From Irineochytrium annulatum (Eukaryota; Chytridiomycota; Chytridiomycetes; Chytridiales; Chytridiaceae), in contig JADGJL010000915.1 of NCBI GenBank assembly GCA_027600665.1, positions 1 through 12,138 on the forward strand: a DNA stretch of 12,138 nt, written 5' to 3'. Position 1 is the first letter of the stretch, and every line of letters begins with the position of its first letter. The position numbers and the translations under genes are program-made. Under the pieces are notes generated by a model. It was not told where the DNA came from. It ran no database searches and worked only from the letters and a program-made list of their open reading frames with translations. Shown here one piece after another: positions 1 through 10,662 of this stretch.

Positions 1-24
1 CCCCCGATCCACGGCCCCCCCGCA

Positions 25-3000
25 ATGCCCCGGCCCGGCAGGTCTAATAATCCTTTCTCGGCCAAGGCCGCGGCCGAAGCTCAGGTTGGCGGCGAGGCCC
101 TGAAGGACCTTGCGTACGACAACATCCTTCCCCGCCGGGAACAGCCGCTATCGGTGGACGACGTCGTCAACAATCTGAGGGCGCTTTCGACTGCCACCTC
201 GACCTCGGCGGCCCTGAACCCGTGTACTCGGATTGGCGGCCGATCTGTGGTCTCTCTTCTTAATGCAGCACGGACAGCAGGCGGCAATGCGGATGAGGTG
301 TCGAAGGCGCATGCTCAGAGGGCGAGGGGGACTGGCGAGGGGATGTGGGAGGGTGGTATTGGGAAGGCCGAGGACGAGGACATCGATGGGGTTACAGTGC
401 CCGGTGTATCGGTGCTGGATGTGAGCGCGAGCGCTTACTATCACCTGACGAGAGGTTCGGAGGATCAAGCTATTATCTTGCTGTGAGTTATGGCAGCGAT
501 CGTTTGTTTTGCCCACAGTCTGACTTTTGTTACCTTAAAGCGGAGACACAGGCACTGGGAAGTCGGAAAGCTTGAAGTTGATTACGCGCAACCTCTGTGA
601 TCTCTCGAAGACCTCCAGGAAGAAGTCCAAGGTTCACTCGGCCGTTCTGAAGGCGGACGTCATCCTCGCCGCCTTCGGCAACGCCCTCACTCCGCATAAC
701 GTCTCCGCATCCTGCTTCGGCCGCTACATTGAGTACCAATTCGACTCTGCGGGCCGGATGGTCGGCGCAAAATATATCGACTACCTTCTTGAGAAGAGCC
801 GAGTGACGGGACCGGACGACGGCGGCCGCAACTTCAACATCTTCTACTACCTCCTTGCTGGCGCCACAGCCGAAGAGCGTCAGCAGCTCCAGCTTGGCGA
901 CCCGGCTCACTACCACTACCTCTCTGCGCCCACAGCTCACCGACCAGCTGCACTCACATCGACGCTCGCCGATGACGCCCGCCACCTCCCGGACCTCCGC
1001 GATGGCCTCAAGACAATTGGCATCGGCCGCCGGCAGCAGGCACAGCTTCTCCAACTTCTGGCCGCCATCCTTCATCTCGGCAATGTCGCTTTCGCGGACG
1101 ACGCTAACCGGGCGGACGAGCCGTGCTCGGTCAAAAACTACAATCAGATGGCTCTCGTCGCGGACCTCCTGGGCGTCCATCCGGCGTCGCTTGAGTCGGC
1201 GCTCACCTACAGGACGCAGGTCATTCGCAAGGACGTGATTTCCGTCTTCCTCGATGCGCGGGCCGCCGCCGATCAGAGGGACGCGCTTGCGCGCAGCCTG
1301 TACGCCGTTGCATTCTCGTACATTGTGGAGCAAATCAACAACAAGCTCTGCCGGGCAGAGGAGGAGTGGGCCAACTTTGTGGCCGTGCTAGACACGCCGG
1401 GTTTCGCTGCAACACCGAAACCGTCTGGTGGAAGGCGCAACTCAGCCGTCGCCGCGGCACCGGACGCGCCCGCGAACGGGTTCCACCGCTTGCTCGTCAA
1501 CTACGCCAACGACAAGCTGGCGGCTTTCACGGCCTCCCAGCTGTTCAACTTGCCGCGCGACGTCCTCGCTGCCGAGTCGCTGCCCGCACCGGGCCCATGC
1601 GGCCTCACCCTAGATTCCCTCCGTCTCCTCGAAGGTGCCGACCCCGATGACCAAGCGACCGCCGAGGACGCCTCCTCCGCTGGCCTTCTCCCGACCCTTG
1701 ACGCCGAAGCCGCCCGCGGCACGAAGGACACGCGTGCGACGGAGCGCCTCCACGCAGACTTCGCCTCCCAGCCCGCTTTCGTCCCCGCAACGTCTCTCCC
1801 TTCCAACAAGAAGACGAAGCACGCGTTTGCCATCCGCCACGCGGGTGCCGGATCAGGCACCGCGCCTGTCGAGTACGACACGCGGGGCTTCGCGGAGAGG
1901 AACACCGATGTGCTGCAGACGGACTTTGTCGCTCTTGTCAGGGGCAGCCCGGACAGCGCGGGCACGAGCTCAGCGTTCTTGAGAGCGCTTGTTAGTGACA
2001 GGATGATTGCGACGATGACAAACGGCGGGGAGAAGGGCGGTGCTGTTGTTGCGGCAAGAGAGAGGGGCCGGTTCCCGAGCTTGAAGAGAAAGGGCGCCAG
2101 GGAGGAGGAGGAGGTCGACCCGAGCGCGACCGTCGGGCATAGGGTACGTGTACTGTTTTGGTTCTTGGAAGTTTGTCTGGCTAAACAGATAATGTAGTTC
2201 CGGAGCTCGTTCGGAGAGATGCTGGAAACCCTCGCCGCGACCCAAACCTGGTTCATCTTCCACATCCGACCATCGGACGACCCCCTATCCAACGCCCGGT
2301 TCTTCGACGCCGACGACGTCCGGCGCCAGGTTGAGCGGCTCGGCATCGCTGACCTCGCCCGGAACCCCGCCGTCCTCTACACAGCCGCGTTTAAGCATGC
2401 CGACTTCATCAAGCGATTCGGATCCCAGGGCACGACGGGCTACGGGGACGCGCGGTCCCAGTGCGATGCGTTCGTCCGCTCGAAGGGCTGGAAGGGGAAC
2501 CAGGCGGTCGTAGGGAAGAGCCGCGTGTTTTTGGAGGAGTCAGCGTGGAGAAGGATGGAGGACGTGCTCCGGCGCGGAGAGGAGGAGGAGGCACTTAAGC
2601 GGAATGGTGGCGCTGCGGCGCTGGAGGATGGAGCGAGCCAGTATGGCGCGAGCTCGGATGGTGGGTCTGCGTACAGGCTCAGGAATGCGCGGGCGAGGGG
2701 TGAAGACGACGACGCTGGCAGTTACATGAGCGAGAGTGAGAGCCATTATGACTCTGAGACGGCGAGCGCGTTTGGCGGAAGAGGAGGTGCTGCCGGGTCC
2801 CCCACGACGGCGGTCGGGGATATGGAGATGGGGACGGTGGCGATCAAGGGGCTTGGTGGGTCGCCTCTTGGGAAGGAGGGGGGTACGGCCAGAGAGCCAG
2901 GAGATGTGAAGCGAAAGAAGACGGTGGAGAAGCCGCCCAAAAAGAAGCTGACGCGCGCACGGATTCAGTGGCTAATCTGCACATGGTGCTCGACTTGGTG

Positions 3001-6000
3001 GGTGCCCGGATTCATTCTCAGCTGCTGTGGGATGAAGCAGAAGGAACGACAGACGGCATGGAGGGAGAAGGTCGCGCTTTGCCTCATCATCCTGCTCATG
3101 AACGCCTTTATCCTGTTCTTTATCGTTGGGCTCGGGCTGGTACTATGCCCGAAGACGAACGTTCTGTCGCCAGGCGAGATTACGACGTACAATGGACTCA
3201 ACTCCAACGCGCTTGTATTCATGTATGGACGATACTACTCGGCCTACTCGCAGTACGTATCACACAACGCCGCCGGCAACGCAAACGGGAACGACTGGTC
3301 AAACTCTGGGAGGATTCTAGGGCAGGACGTGAGCTCGATGTTTGACCGGAGCCTGTTCTGGGGCTCGTACGGTTGCAGTTCATACCCGAAGCCGGCGGGG
3401 TTCGCCCTCTATCCTCCGTACGTCGGCTCCGCGGCGCTCTACTACTCGCACGGCTCATACGCGCCCAACACCTTCGACCACCTGCCGCAAATGCAGTCTT
3501 TCGTAAAGGGGACCGTCGTTTGGGACGCGGCCACCATCTCTGGTCGGCTGTCGGCCTCGGGTGGGGGGTCACGGATGATTAAGATGTACGGACGGGTTTA
3601 TGACGTTTCGGCGATGTTTTCGGAAGTCAATGGCGGTCAGCCATACAACTTCATGGGCGACCTTGTGACACAGATCCTGACCCAGTACGGAAACACTGGC
3701 GCCGATACGACGACACAGTGGGAGTATATCCGCACGAACTTACCGCAGAACTGGACGCGGGCGCAGAACTGCATGAATGACATGTTCTATGTCGGCGATA
3801 TCGATCACCGACAAGATCTTAAGTGCACGGTGCCGAATTACATCCTGCTGGCAGCTTCCTGTGTCCTTGTGTTTGTGATAGGATTCAAATTTATTGCGGC
3901 GTTGCAATTCGGGACGCATCGGGAGCCTGAGGATCACGACAAGTTCATCATTTGTCAAGTTCCTTGTTACACGGAGGTAAGCCGATGTTTATTTCACCTT
4001 ACACCAATAGAAGGCTGATCACAAAATTAGGGAGAGGCCTCGCTTACGGAGACGATTCAGTCGCTTGCGACGCTTGATTACGAGGACAAGCACAAGTTGA
4101 TCTTCATCATTGCTGATGGCATGATTATCGGGTCCGGAAACGACCGCCCGACTCCTAGGATTGTCCTTGACATTCTTGGCGTCGACCCGTCCGTTGACCC
4201 GGAGACGATGTCGTTCCAATCGCTCGGAGAAGGGACTAAGCAGCACAACATGGGGAAGGTGTACTCTGGGCTTTACGAACTAGAGGGCCACGTCGTTCCG
4301 TACGTTGTCGTGGTTAAGGTTGGCAGGCCAAGTGAACGCCAGAGGCCGGGTAACCGGTATGTCCCCTTTCGTACAGTTGATTATGATGATATTAACTTAG
4401 TTGTAAAACAGTGGAAAGCGAGACTCCCAGCTGATTCTCATGCGCTTCCTGTCCCGCGTGCACTTTAACCAACCAATGAATCCGCTCGAGCTCGAGATGT
4501 ATCACCAGATGAAGAACGTTATCGGCGTCGACCCGTCCTTCTACGAGTACATCTTCTCAATCGACGCTGATACGGTCGTCTTCCCGGACTCGCTTAACCG
4601 ACTTGTCTCAAACATGGTTAAGGATTCGAAGATCGTCGGCATTTGTGGAGAGACCCAGCTTACGAACGAGAAGAAGTCTTGGGTCACTATGATTCAGGTG
4701 TACGAGTACTTCATTTCCCATCACCTGTCGAAGGCTTTCGAGTCACTCTTCGGCTCCGTCACCTGTCTGCCGGGTTGCTTTTCGATGTACCGCGTCCGCA
4801 CACCGATCAAGAGTATTCCGCTTATTATCGCCCCAGGGGTCATCTCCGACTACTCCCAGAACGTTGTCGACACACTCCACCTTAAGAACCTTCTTCACCT
4901 TGGCGAGGATCGTTACCTGACTACCCTCTTGATGAAGCACTTCCCCTCTATGAAGACGACATTCACCTCGGACGCGAAGTGCAAGACGAACGCGCCAGAG
5001 CGATTTAAGGTTTTGCTTTCGCAGCGTCGGCGGTGGATCAATTCGACCGTTCACAACCTGCTCGAGCTTATCATGTTGCCGGAGCTTTGCGGTTTCTGCT
5101 GCTTTGATATGAGATTTGTGGTCTTCATCGATCTCTTCGCCACCTTCGTCCAGCCGGCAGCCCTGCTATACATCGGATATATTATTTATGAGTTTGTATC
5201 GAACACGACCACGCAGTTCCCGCTGATTTCGCTCATCATGATCGCTGCGATCTACGGGTTTCAAATTGTCATCTTTTTGATCCGGAGGGAGTGGGCGCAC
5301 ATCGGGTGGATGATCATTGTGAGTTGCCGCCCTTTCGCTTTTAACACCTTATTGCCACTTAATTAACCACCTTGTTTCAATCTTTCAGTATATTCTCGCC
5401 ATTCCCTTCTTCGCCTTCTACATTCCGTTGTACTCGTTCTGGCACTTCGACGACTTTTCATGGGGTAACACCCGCATGGTTATCGAGGAAGGAGGGCAGA
5501 AGAAGGAGATTCCGGTTGTCGAGGAGCCGGTAAATATTCTTGACCTGGGTGGGCTCTTGTGGGCATTGCTAACGCGATGTTGTTGCAGTTCGATCCCTCG
5601 GACATTCCCTTAAAGCGATGGGCGGACTATGAGCAGGAACGCCTCGAGAAACTGGAAGCCGAGGGCAAGCGCGAATCGAATTCGGGCGGCTCCTACCACT
5701 CCCGTGCCTCCAGCCGCCACGTGACCGGTACGCCGCCCCCGCCCGTCTCGATCCACCCGCAAGCGATGTCGGTGTACGGCGGTTCCCAGTACGTCCCGCC
5801 GCCCTCCCACTATACGGGCTCTGTGTACGGCGGTGGGTCCGTGTACGGAGGCAACGGGATGATGACGCCGGCGCCCGGGTCTGTGTACGGCGGCGGGTCG
5901 GTTTACGGTGGGACACAGGGCATGATGTCGCCGGTGACACCTGATACGCCTGGTGGTGGTGCGAGGATCAGCTGGGCTGCGGCGTCCCAGGCTGGCGGGT

Positions 6001-6194
6001 CGTCGACGAGGAGCCTACCGACCGATGAGGAGATTTTAGCGCAGATTAGGCTCATTCTCTCGACCGCGGATTTGATGACGGTCACGAGGAAGAGCGTAAG
6101 GGAGGAGCTTGGGAGAGTTTTCGGCGTGGATTTGACGAGCCGGAAGGATTACATTCATTCATGCATTGATGGGGTGTTGCAGGGAGAACTTTGA
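25..6194 (+). CDS. Chitin synthase with N-terminal myosin motor-like domain (class V/VII)
   Basis: Polymerises UDP-GlcNAc into chitin across the plasma membrane. Exons I infer: 25-482, 541-2143, 2198-3976, 4031-4356, 4412-5318, 5389-5529, 5589-6194, giving 1939 residues; all six introns (54-70 bp) are GT-AG and every junction restores a family motif. Order: myosin-like head about 20-815 with P-loop [10 protein letters not shown] (154-163, made by joining exons 1 and 2), switch I-like [10 protein letters not shown] (206-215) and switch II-like DTPGF (437-441); acidic low-complexity linker about 816-940; two membrane segments (943-962, 978-1003); cytochrome b5-like region about 1119-1199; membrane segment 1234-1254; GT2 catalytic domain with DAD (1440-1442), GEDRYLT (1553-1559) and QRRRW (1593-1597); three C-terminal membrane segments (about 1623-1648, 1658-1680, 1687-1709); SVYGG-repeat linker; DEK_C domain about 1883-1937. 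All catalytic motifs are intact. The frame stays open upstream to base 1, so the first methionine could lie outside the window. Class V versus VII is not settled. Confidence 0.95.
5769..5912 (+). repeat. SVYGG coding repeats in the chitin synthase tail
   Basis: Five copies of the pentapeptide SVYGG begin at protein residues 1799, 1816, 1822, 1836 and 1842, between the last membrane segment and the DEK_C domain. The codons vary (for example tcggtgtacggcggt and tcggtttacggtggg), so selection may hold the peptide rather than this being a fresh DNA duplication. It is probably a flexible cytosolic linker; tyrosine and serine in each unit could be modified, which is inference only. Confidence 0.8.
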
Positions 6195-6817
6195 CGTGGG
6201 AAGTGACGCATTTGGATTCATACATCGACTTTACTCAGTTTGCTTGTTCTTATCTTATGAGACGATTATCGCTCACAGATCTGTTTTGTTCTTTGTTACT
6301 TGTTGTTGGTACTTCACCTTTCTTGTCATTTCCAAAATGTTATGTTCGCCGTTGGCATGCTCTTTTATTCATTTATTCATCTCTTACGCGTTTGGTAAAC
6401 AATTTTGACACTTCCGCACGAGACGCACTCCCTTTACATCTTATTATTATGTCACTGTTCAAATATTTACTTACCCTCGTTTGGCGTGCCTTGTTCGTGA
6501 GGCACTAAATTCATCTCCCAAAAACTTCTAGTAACAATTTCAATAACATGAATTGGCATTCTATGCGTTATGATCAACTCCACGCTAATTGCGAATATAA
6601 TAAGTTCATCTTTTTTCAGAGTGCTGTATCGCGACGCATTGCATGATTAAAGTGGCGTTATGAAGACCGTGCTTTCCGATATAGTGAAGAAAAAAACATC
6701 AAGCAAAAGGAAGGATAATTTATAAGCGCAGAACAATGTCCCGCGACAGTCAACATAACGAGGTTAAATACAGCCCTTGCTTCCTAATCCGAAATTTAAC
6801 AAGACCAAAAGTTCCGA
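6195..6817. other. Convergent intergenic region (3' flanks of two genes)
   Basis: This 623 bp stretch is much richer in A and T than its neighbours and lies between the stops of the plus-strand chitin synthase and the minus-strand RING protein. It must hold both 3' untranslated regions and termination signals. Short open frames here (such as one at 6166-6408) lack the GC-rich third positions of the real genes and resemble no family I know. I see no RNA gene or repeat. Confidence 0.6.
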
Positions 6818-8710
6818 TCAAGTGACATATAGGCGATGCACCGCATTCTTCCCTGTCAACCCCTTCCTGCAAGTCGGGCATTTCTTAGCGACCTTCATCG
6901 CGCTCTTCAAACAAGCCTCGCAGAAAATGTGACCGCATTGCGTGGCGCTTAGTGGTGTCTTCGAGTCTGGCGTGCAAAGGCAGATGATACATTTTAGCCT
7001 GGCTGGGTCCTCAGGCTCGGGGTCCGGCGGAGGTGGCTGGTATACGGGCGCCGGCGGCTTGGGTCGTGGGGGTTGGTAGGCGTTTCCGGCGACGTTATAC
7101 ATGGGAAATCCGGGGATCATGTGGCCGAAACGCTGGAATAAATTGGCTGTGTACGGAGAAAGTAATCATAAGTAAAGCGAGGCCTCAAAATAAAAAACGC
7201 GACCGCGCAACGGCAATACTCACCCATTTGGTGGAGGTTATCCATCCCGCTGGGTACCCTGGGCCGTCCTTGGACCTCCCCGATGAAAACGACATCATCA
7301 TCGTCTACGCCCGTGAGGTCCACCGAATTCGCCGGCCCGAGGGGCGCGTCAAGTTGTTCAACCGTTGGAGGAACGGGCTCCACGTCCGGGTTGTTGAACG
7401 GCCGCCGCCGCCTCCTCACCTGCGGCGACGCCGATGCCCTACCCTGAGGGTCGGACGCCGCCCGCTGGATGCCCTGCCGCCGAACCTGCGCCACCCTGCC
7501 CTCGCCCGACCGATCCTCCTCCGGCGGCGTCGACGTTCTCCGCCTGCGCACCCTGGCGCCCTCCGACACGGTCGCCCTGAGCCGTGGCGGCCGCAGGTCG
7601 ATCACCCCCCCTTCGTCGTCATCGCTATCAAGACAGATGATCTCCGAACCCGTCCGTCTCACCACGGGTGCCGACGAGGACGACGATGCGCCGGCGCAAG
7701 GCGTCGCGGGTTCCTTTCCCTTCCGCGACACCGGGACCGCGCTGACGGGCGAGTCGTCGTCAATCACGATCGGGTTGTCGGCGTTCACAGCGACGGGCGG
7801 TGGGCGGGTGGGGTCTTGAAGAGGCAGCGGCGGGGTGTCGGGCGTGCAGAGGTTGTAGACGCGCGCGGTAGAGGGAATCGGTAGTGAGAGCGGGGTCGAG
7901 TGGTGCGGGTTTGAAACGGCCTGCCGCAGTTGCTTCCGCCTCGCCAGCGGTACGTCGTCATCATCGTCGTTGATGGCCCCCGCAGCCCTGCGTCGCTTAA
8001 ACGCGGCGCTGTGGGAGGTTTCCGCGGAGTCGTTTTCCACGTCGTCGTCGTCGTCGACGCGGGACTTTCGGATGCGAGAGGGTGCGAGAGCCGGATCGGG
8101 CACCACGAATTGAGGTGACGACCCAAGAGAGAGAATCGAGACCTCTGGCCGAGTCGCCACCGCCGCCGCGTCGACGGCCTCCTCGATCGCGGGCAGTGCG
8201 ACGTCCATCAAAGCAAGGCCACGGCCGATCCCGCCGTTGCCAGCTGCTGAGCCCATGGCCGCCGCATCATCACCGCTAATCGCGTCCGACCCCTGCGACG
8301 CCTCGATGTCCGCCTCGACCTCCTTCAAGATGGCGTCCAGATCACCCAGCGTCGACGAGTCATCGTCGTCGACCTCCATTGCGGCCCGGAGCTCACCACG
8401 GCCGCCGGTGAAAGCCTGCCCCAGAGCTGGCCCCGTGGCATCACCGCCGTCACAGGCCCCGATGCCGATGGCCTCCCCCGGCTCGGCCTTGTCCAGCATC
8501 TTGATAGACGTCCCTGCACATTGTCAGTCAGGGGTTCGCCATGAGTCGGATGGGGTCTCAGCAAGGGGTGCCAGTCGTGGCAATCAACGCAACAGACACC
8601 ATCCCTCCCGCCCTCGCCGCCAGGCTCCAGTACTTACCGCAGCCGTGGACATGAGCTGCAGGGGCGCCTTCCGCGGCCGCGACGGCGTCAGATCCCACCA
8701 CAGCGGCCAT
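6818..8710 (-). CDS. SUMO-targeted ubiquitin ligase-like RING protein (Slx8/RNF4 type)
   Basis: Three-exon model on the minus strand: 8710-8638, 8513-7224 and 7146-6818, introns of 124 and 77 bp with GT-AG ends (gtaagt and gtgagt donors), both phase 1; 563 residues. The C-terminal RING-HC finger has C507, C510, C525, H527, C530, C533, C544 and C547, and ends in HRLYVT, much as Slx8/RNF4 RINGs end. Upstream lie several hydrophobic cores flanked by acid, the form of SUMO-interacting motifs: PIVIDDD (272-278), EIICLDSDDDE (315-325), GVIDL (327-331), SVDLTGVDDDDVVFIGE (421-437). Basic runs such as KRRR and RRRRR suggest nuclear localisation. By family knowledge such proteins ubiquitylate SUMO-modified nuclear proteins in DNA repair and protein quality control. 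The rest is low-complexity, rich in D, S, P and R. The first exon (24 codons plus one base) is inferred from its splice signals; a start at 8499 without it is the alternative. The assignment rests on RING plus SIMs, not on whole-length similarity. Confidence 0.85.
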
Positions 8711-9013
8711 AATCGAAAAATGGGATGCCGAAAAGGGTTGAGGAGAGTCAATCCGCTAACAGCCGCTGGCCGCCTTGAACTTTACTATTCTCGCGCTTAT
8801 TTATCGAGCCAATCCAGTATGAGGTCAGAGGAAAGCAGCAAAAAGTACGAGGAAGTTTCGCTCGTCGTAAACTGATGTTGTCGTGCAAATTCTATGCAAA
8901 AAGAAACTGGGGAAGCGACAGCTTGTAATAACTAGTGTTGGAACGATAAGTAAGGTGCTGATGACAAACAGGGCCCGTGATTGTCATAAAATAGAAAAGG
9001 CTTGTAGAAGGGC
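8711..9013. other. Intergenic region upstream of the RING gene
   Basis: About 300 bp between the start of the minus-strand RING gene and the DUF4246 relic. It holds the presumed promoter of the RING gene. The part beyond about 8870 is AT-rich and shows no gene or repeat that I can recognise. Confidence 0.5.
8791..8813 (-). promoter_or_regulatory. Possible CCAAT box and AT-rich element upstream of the RING gene
   Basis: Read on the minus strand, ATTGG (inverted CCAAT, 8813-8809) is followed by an AT-rich gataaataag element (8806-8797), about 90-100 bp before the proposed ATG at 8710. Position and order fit a fungal core promoter, but these short motifs also occur by chance. Confidence 0.3.
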
Positions 9014-10025
9014 TTGAGCAATCGACAACTTGAGTGGAATCGTATTTCGTACCGCCATGAAGCCACCAGCACCCCGCCCCCTCCTAAATGCGATCAATAC
9101 TCGTACCGGTACCCGCACCTGCTGACGAGCCGGCAGCGCTGGCGCTCGTGGTGTGCTAATCCTATGTACATTATCGAGAAAGCCTACAGAGCCGTGCTCG
9201 GGTCTGTGCTCGGAAAGCCCGTTTGGTACGAGAAGATTGGCGCAGCGACTATCTGGGACCGGTGGCTCACGGCGTCCACCTGTCCGCACGGTTATCGACA
9301 CCGCCCTCGCACACGATCGACTTGAGCCAATGGAGGACTTGCATTGCTGGAGGAGAGCTGGCGCCTTAGCTCGGACCGTCAAGTGGTCGACGTTATTCAT
9401 CCCTATTGCCTCGTCTATTGCGCAATCTCATTGCCAAGCCCTTTCTTACAGCCATCGTCGCCGATCCTGCCCCCACCATAGGACATCAACGTCTCCGTGA
9501 GGTTTCAGTGGCTCCCTGCAAGGTGGATGTGAACGCCAGTGGCTGCATGACCGTTGTATTGCCAATCCCCAACCTCCGCGCGACTCGAGCGAACGCTTCA
9601 CTGTACAGGTCCATCGCGTCCGCGCTCGGCCGCATGGTGCCCACGTTCCATGTTCGAGCGGTCAATCACGAACCCATCGCAATCGGCTACGGCAAAGAAA
9701 TGGATGGCAGACCCGCGATCCAGCACGACGCCCTCCCTTGCATGCATCCTCGGTTGCTGCGTCACTTTCGGAAATAACCTGCATCTTCGGTGAGGTGCCG
9801 GGAGGGCAGATGGTTGATTGGGCGGAGGAGGACGTCGAGGCCGCGTTTCGGGGGAGGCTGCCGAGTCTGTGCGCGCGTCTCGCCGTGGGCGAGTGGGTGA
9901 GGGAGAGATGCGTATTTACTTGGAAGGTGAGCAGAAAGCTGGAGGAGGACCTGGTAATGGAGCGGACGGCGAATGATGATGAGCTCGAAATTCATACACG
10001 GTTAACCTCTGCGAGCATTGACTAG
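9014..10025 (+). pseudogene. DUF4246-family pseudogene, internally deleted
   Basis: Four blocks recall, in the right order, landmarks I know from fungal DUF4246 proteins (function unknown, generally 500 or more residues). Block A includes KPVWYEKI (9215-9238) followed by IWDRWL. After a TGA at 9323-9325, block B (9332-9421, same frame) reads DRQVVDVIHPYCLVYC, like the family's VHPSLYxLVYG with residues lost. Block C (about 9499-9675, a second frame) reads VDVNASG then PNLRATRANASLYRSIASAL, matching the region around SYINNLxP. Block D (about 9795-9965, a third frame) reads VPGGQMVDW, then LPSLCARL and DLVMER, like the VPPQQxxW and LMxER C-terminal features. The conserved middle of the family, expected between C and D, is absent. 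A multi-exon gene is less likely, since junctions lack clear splice sites and landmarks are corrupted. Exact ends are uncertain. The family match is from memory and unverified by search. Confidence 0.6.
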
Positions 10026-10662
10026 TCTAGGTATAGCCATTGTCGTTTTCTATCGATCAGCTCGAGTTATCTTGGGGTTGCGACCTCTGGAAGTCACCGC
10101 ACGTCCATCATGCGGGCTTCTTCACCTAAAAGCACCTCTCCACCGTCTGGCGGAGACCAACCATTAACGCCTGGAATACGTAAAATGGTGCGTGAGCTGT
10201 AGTTCGACTCTCCGCAGCTGATGATGCCTGATAGTTATACACCTGAGCACCTTGGTTCGGGTGGGATAACGCATGGAAGTTATGGATCTGACTGTCCCTC
10301 AAATAAGCCAAAATTATTCCTTTTCGCCATCGCTATCATTTGGGATTATCAATCTTAACTAAAGTGACTGCTCGCTGTGATGTGATGAAGTCAAGCCCAA
10401 AATATACTTCGCGTTCGCAGCCGTGATGAGCAGCGTGGGAAACCGACCACTTGGGACTCGCCGAGGGAGCCCTCGTCGTCATTACTCCAAGAAATGAAGG
10501 ATCGCGCATACCGCACCAAGACGAAGGTAAACAAATTGCTTCAGACAGCCCTCATTCAAGTCCCCGTACCGCTCGTGTCCTTCGTTTCGGAAGGATAACG
10601 CGGTAAGGAGTGGACTGTCCGGATGGTGAGCCCCTTAACCTTTCCTTACTGAAGCCTCTTAA
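10026..10662. other. Intergenic region without recognised content
   Basis: The 637 bp between the DUF4246 relic and the membrane-protein gene contain only short open frames (for example minus-strand 10126-10311) with no recognisable domain. I looked for tRNA-like arms and repeats and found none convincing. The left part could be further decayed flank of the relic. Confidence 0.4.

Noticed and set aside
530..1333. Long minus-strand open frame opposite chitin synthase exon 2
   Set aside because: It is the antisense shadow of GC-rich coding DNA; the plus strand carries clear chitin synthase motor motifs.
1501..2346. 281-codon minus-strand open frame
   Set aside because: It lies antisense to exons 2 and 3 and has no recognisable domain; low-complexity S, R, A and P are typical of shadow frames.
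3219..3572. Minus-strand arginine-rich frame inside chitin synthase exon 3
   Set aside because: Antisense to the extracellular and cytochrome b5-like region of the synthase; a shadow frame.
6166..6508. Short plus-strand frames after the chitin synthase stop
   Set aside because: AT-rich and hydrophobic by composition only, overlapping the presumed 3' untranslated region; no coding bias or domain.
7033..7884. Plus-strand 283-codon frame opposite the RING gene
   Set aside because: Arginine- and proline-rich antisense product; the minus strand has the RING and SIM motifs and clean splice sites.
8984..9400. 138-codon minus-strand frame opposite the DUF4246 relic
   Set aside because: The plus strand holds ordered DUF4246-like blocks; the minus frame resembles nothing and is explained as antisense.
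10190..10230. A gttcgactc string resembling a tRNA T-loop
   Set aside because: No matching acceptor, D or anticodon arms can be drawn around it.
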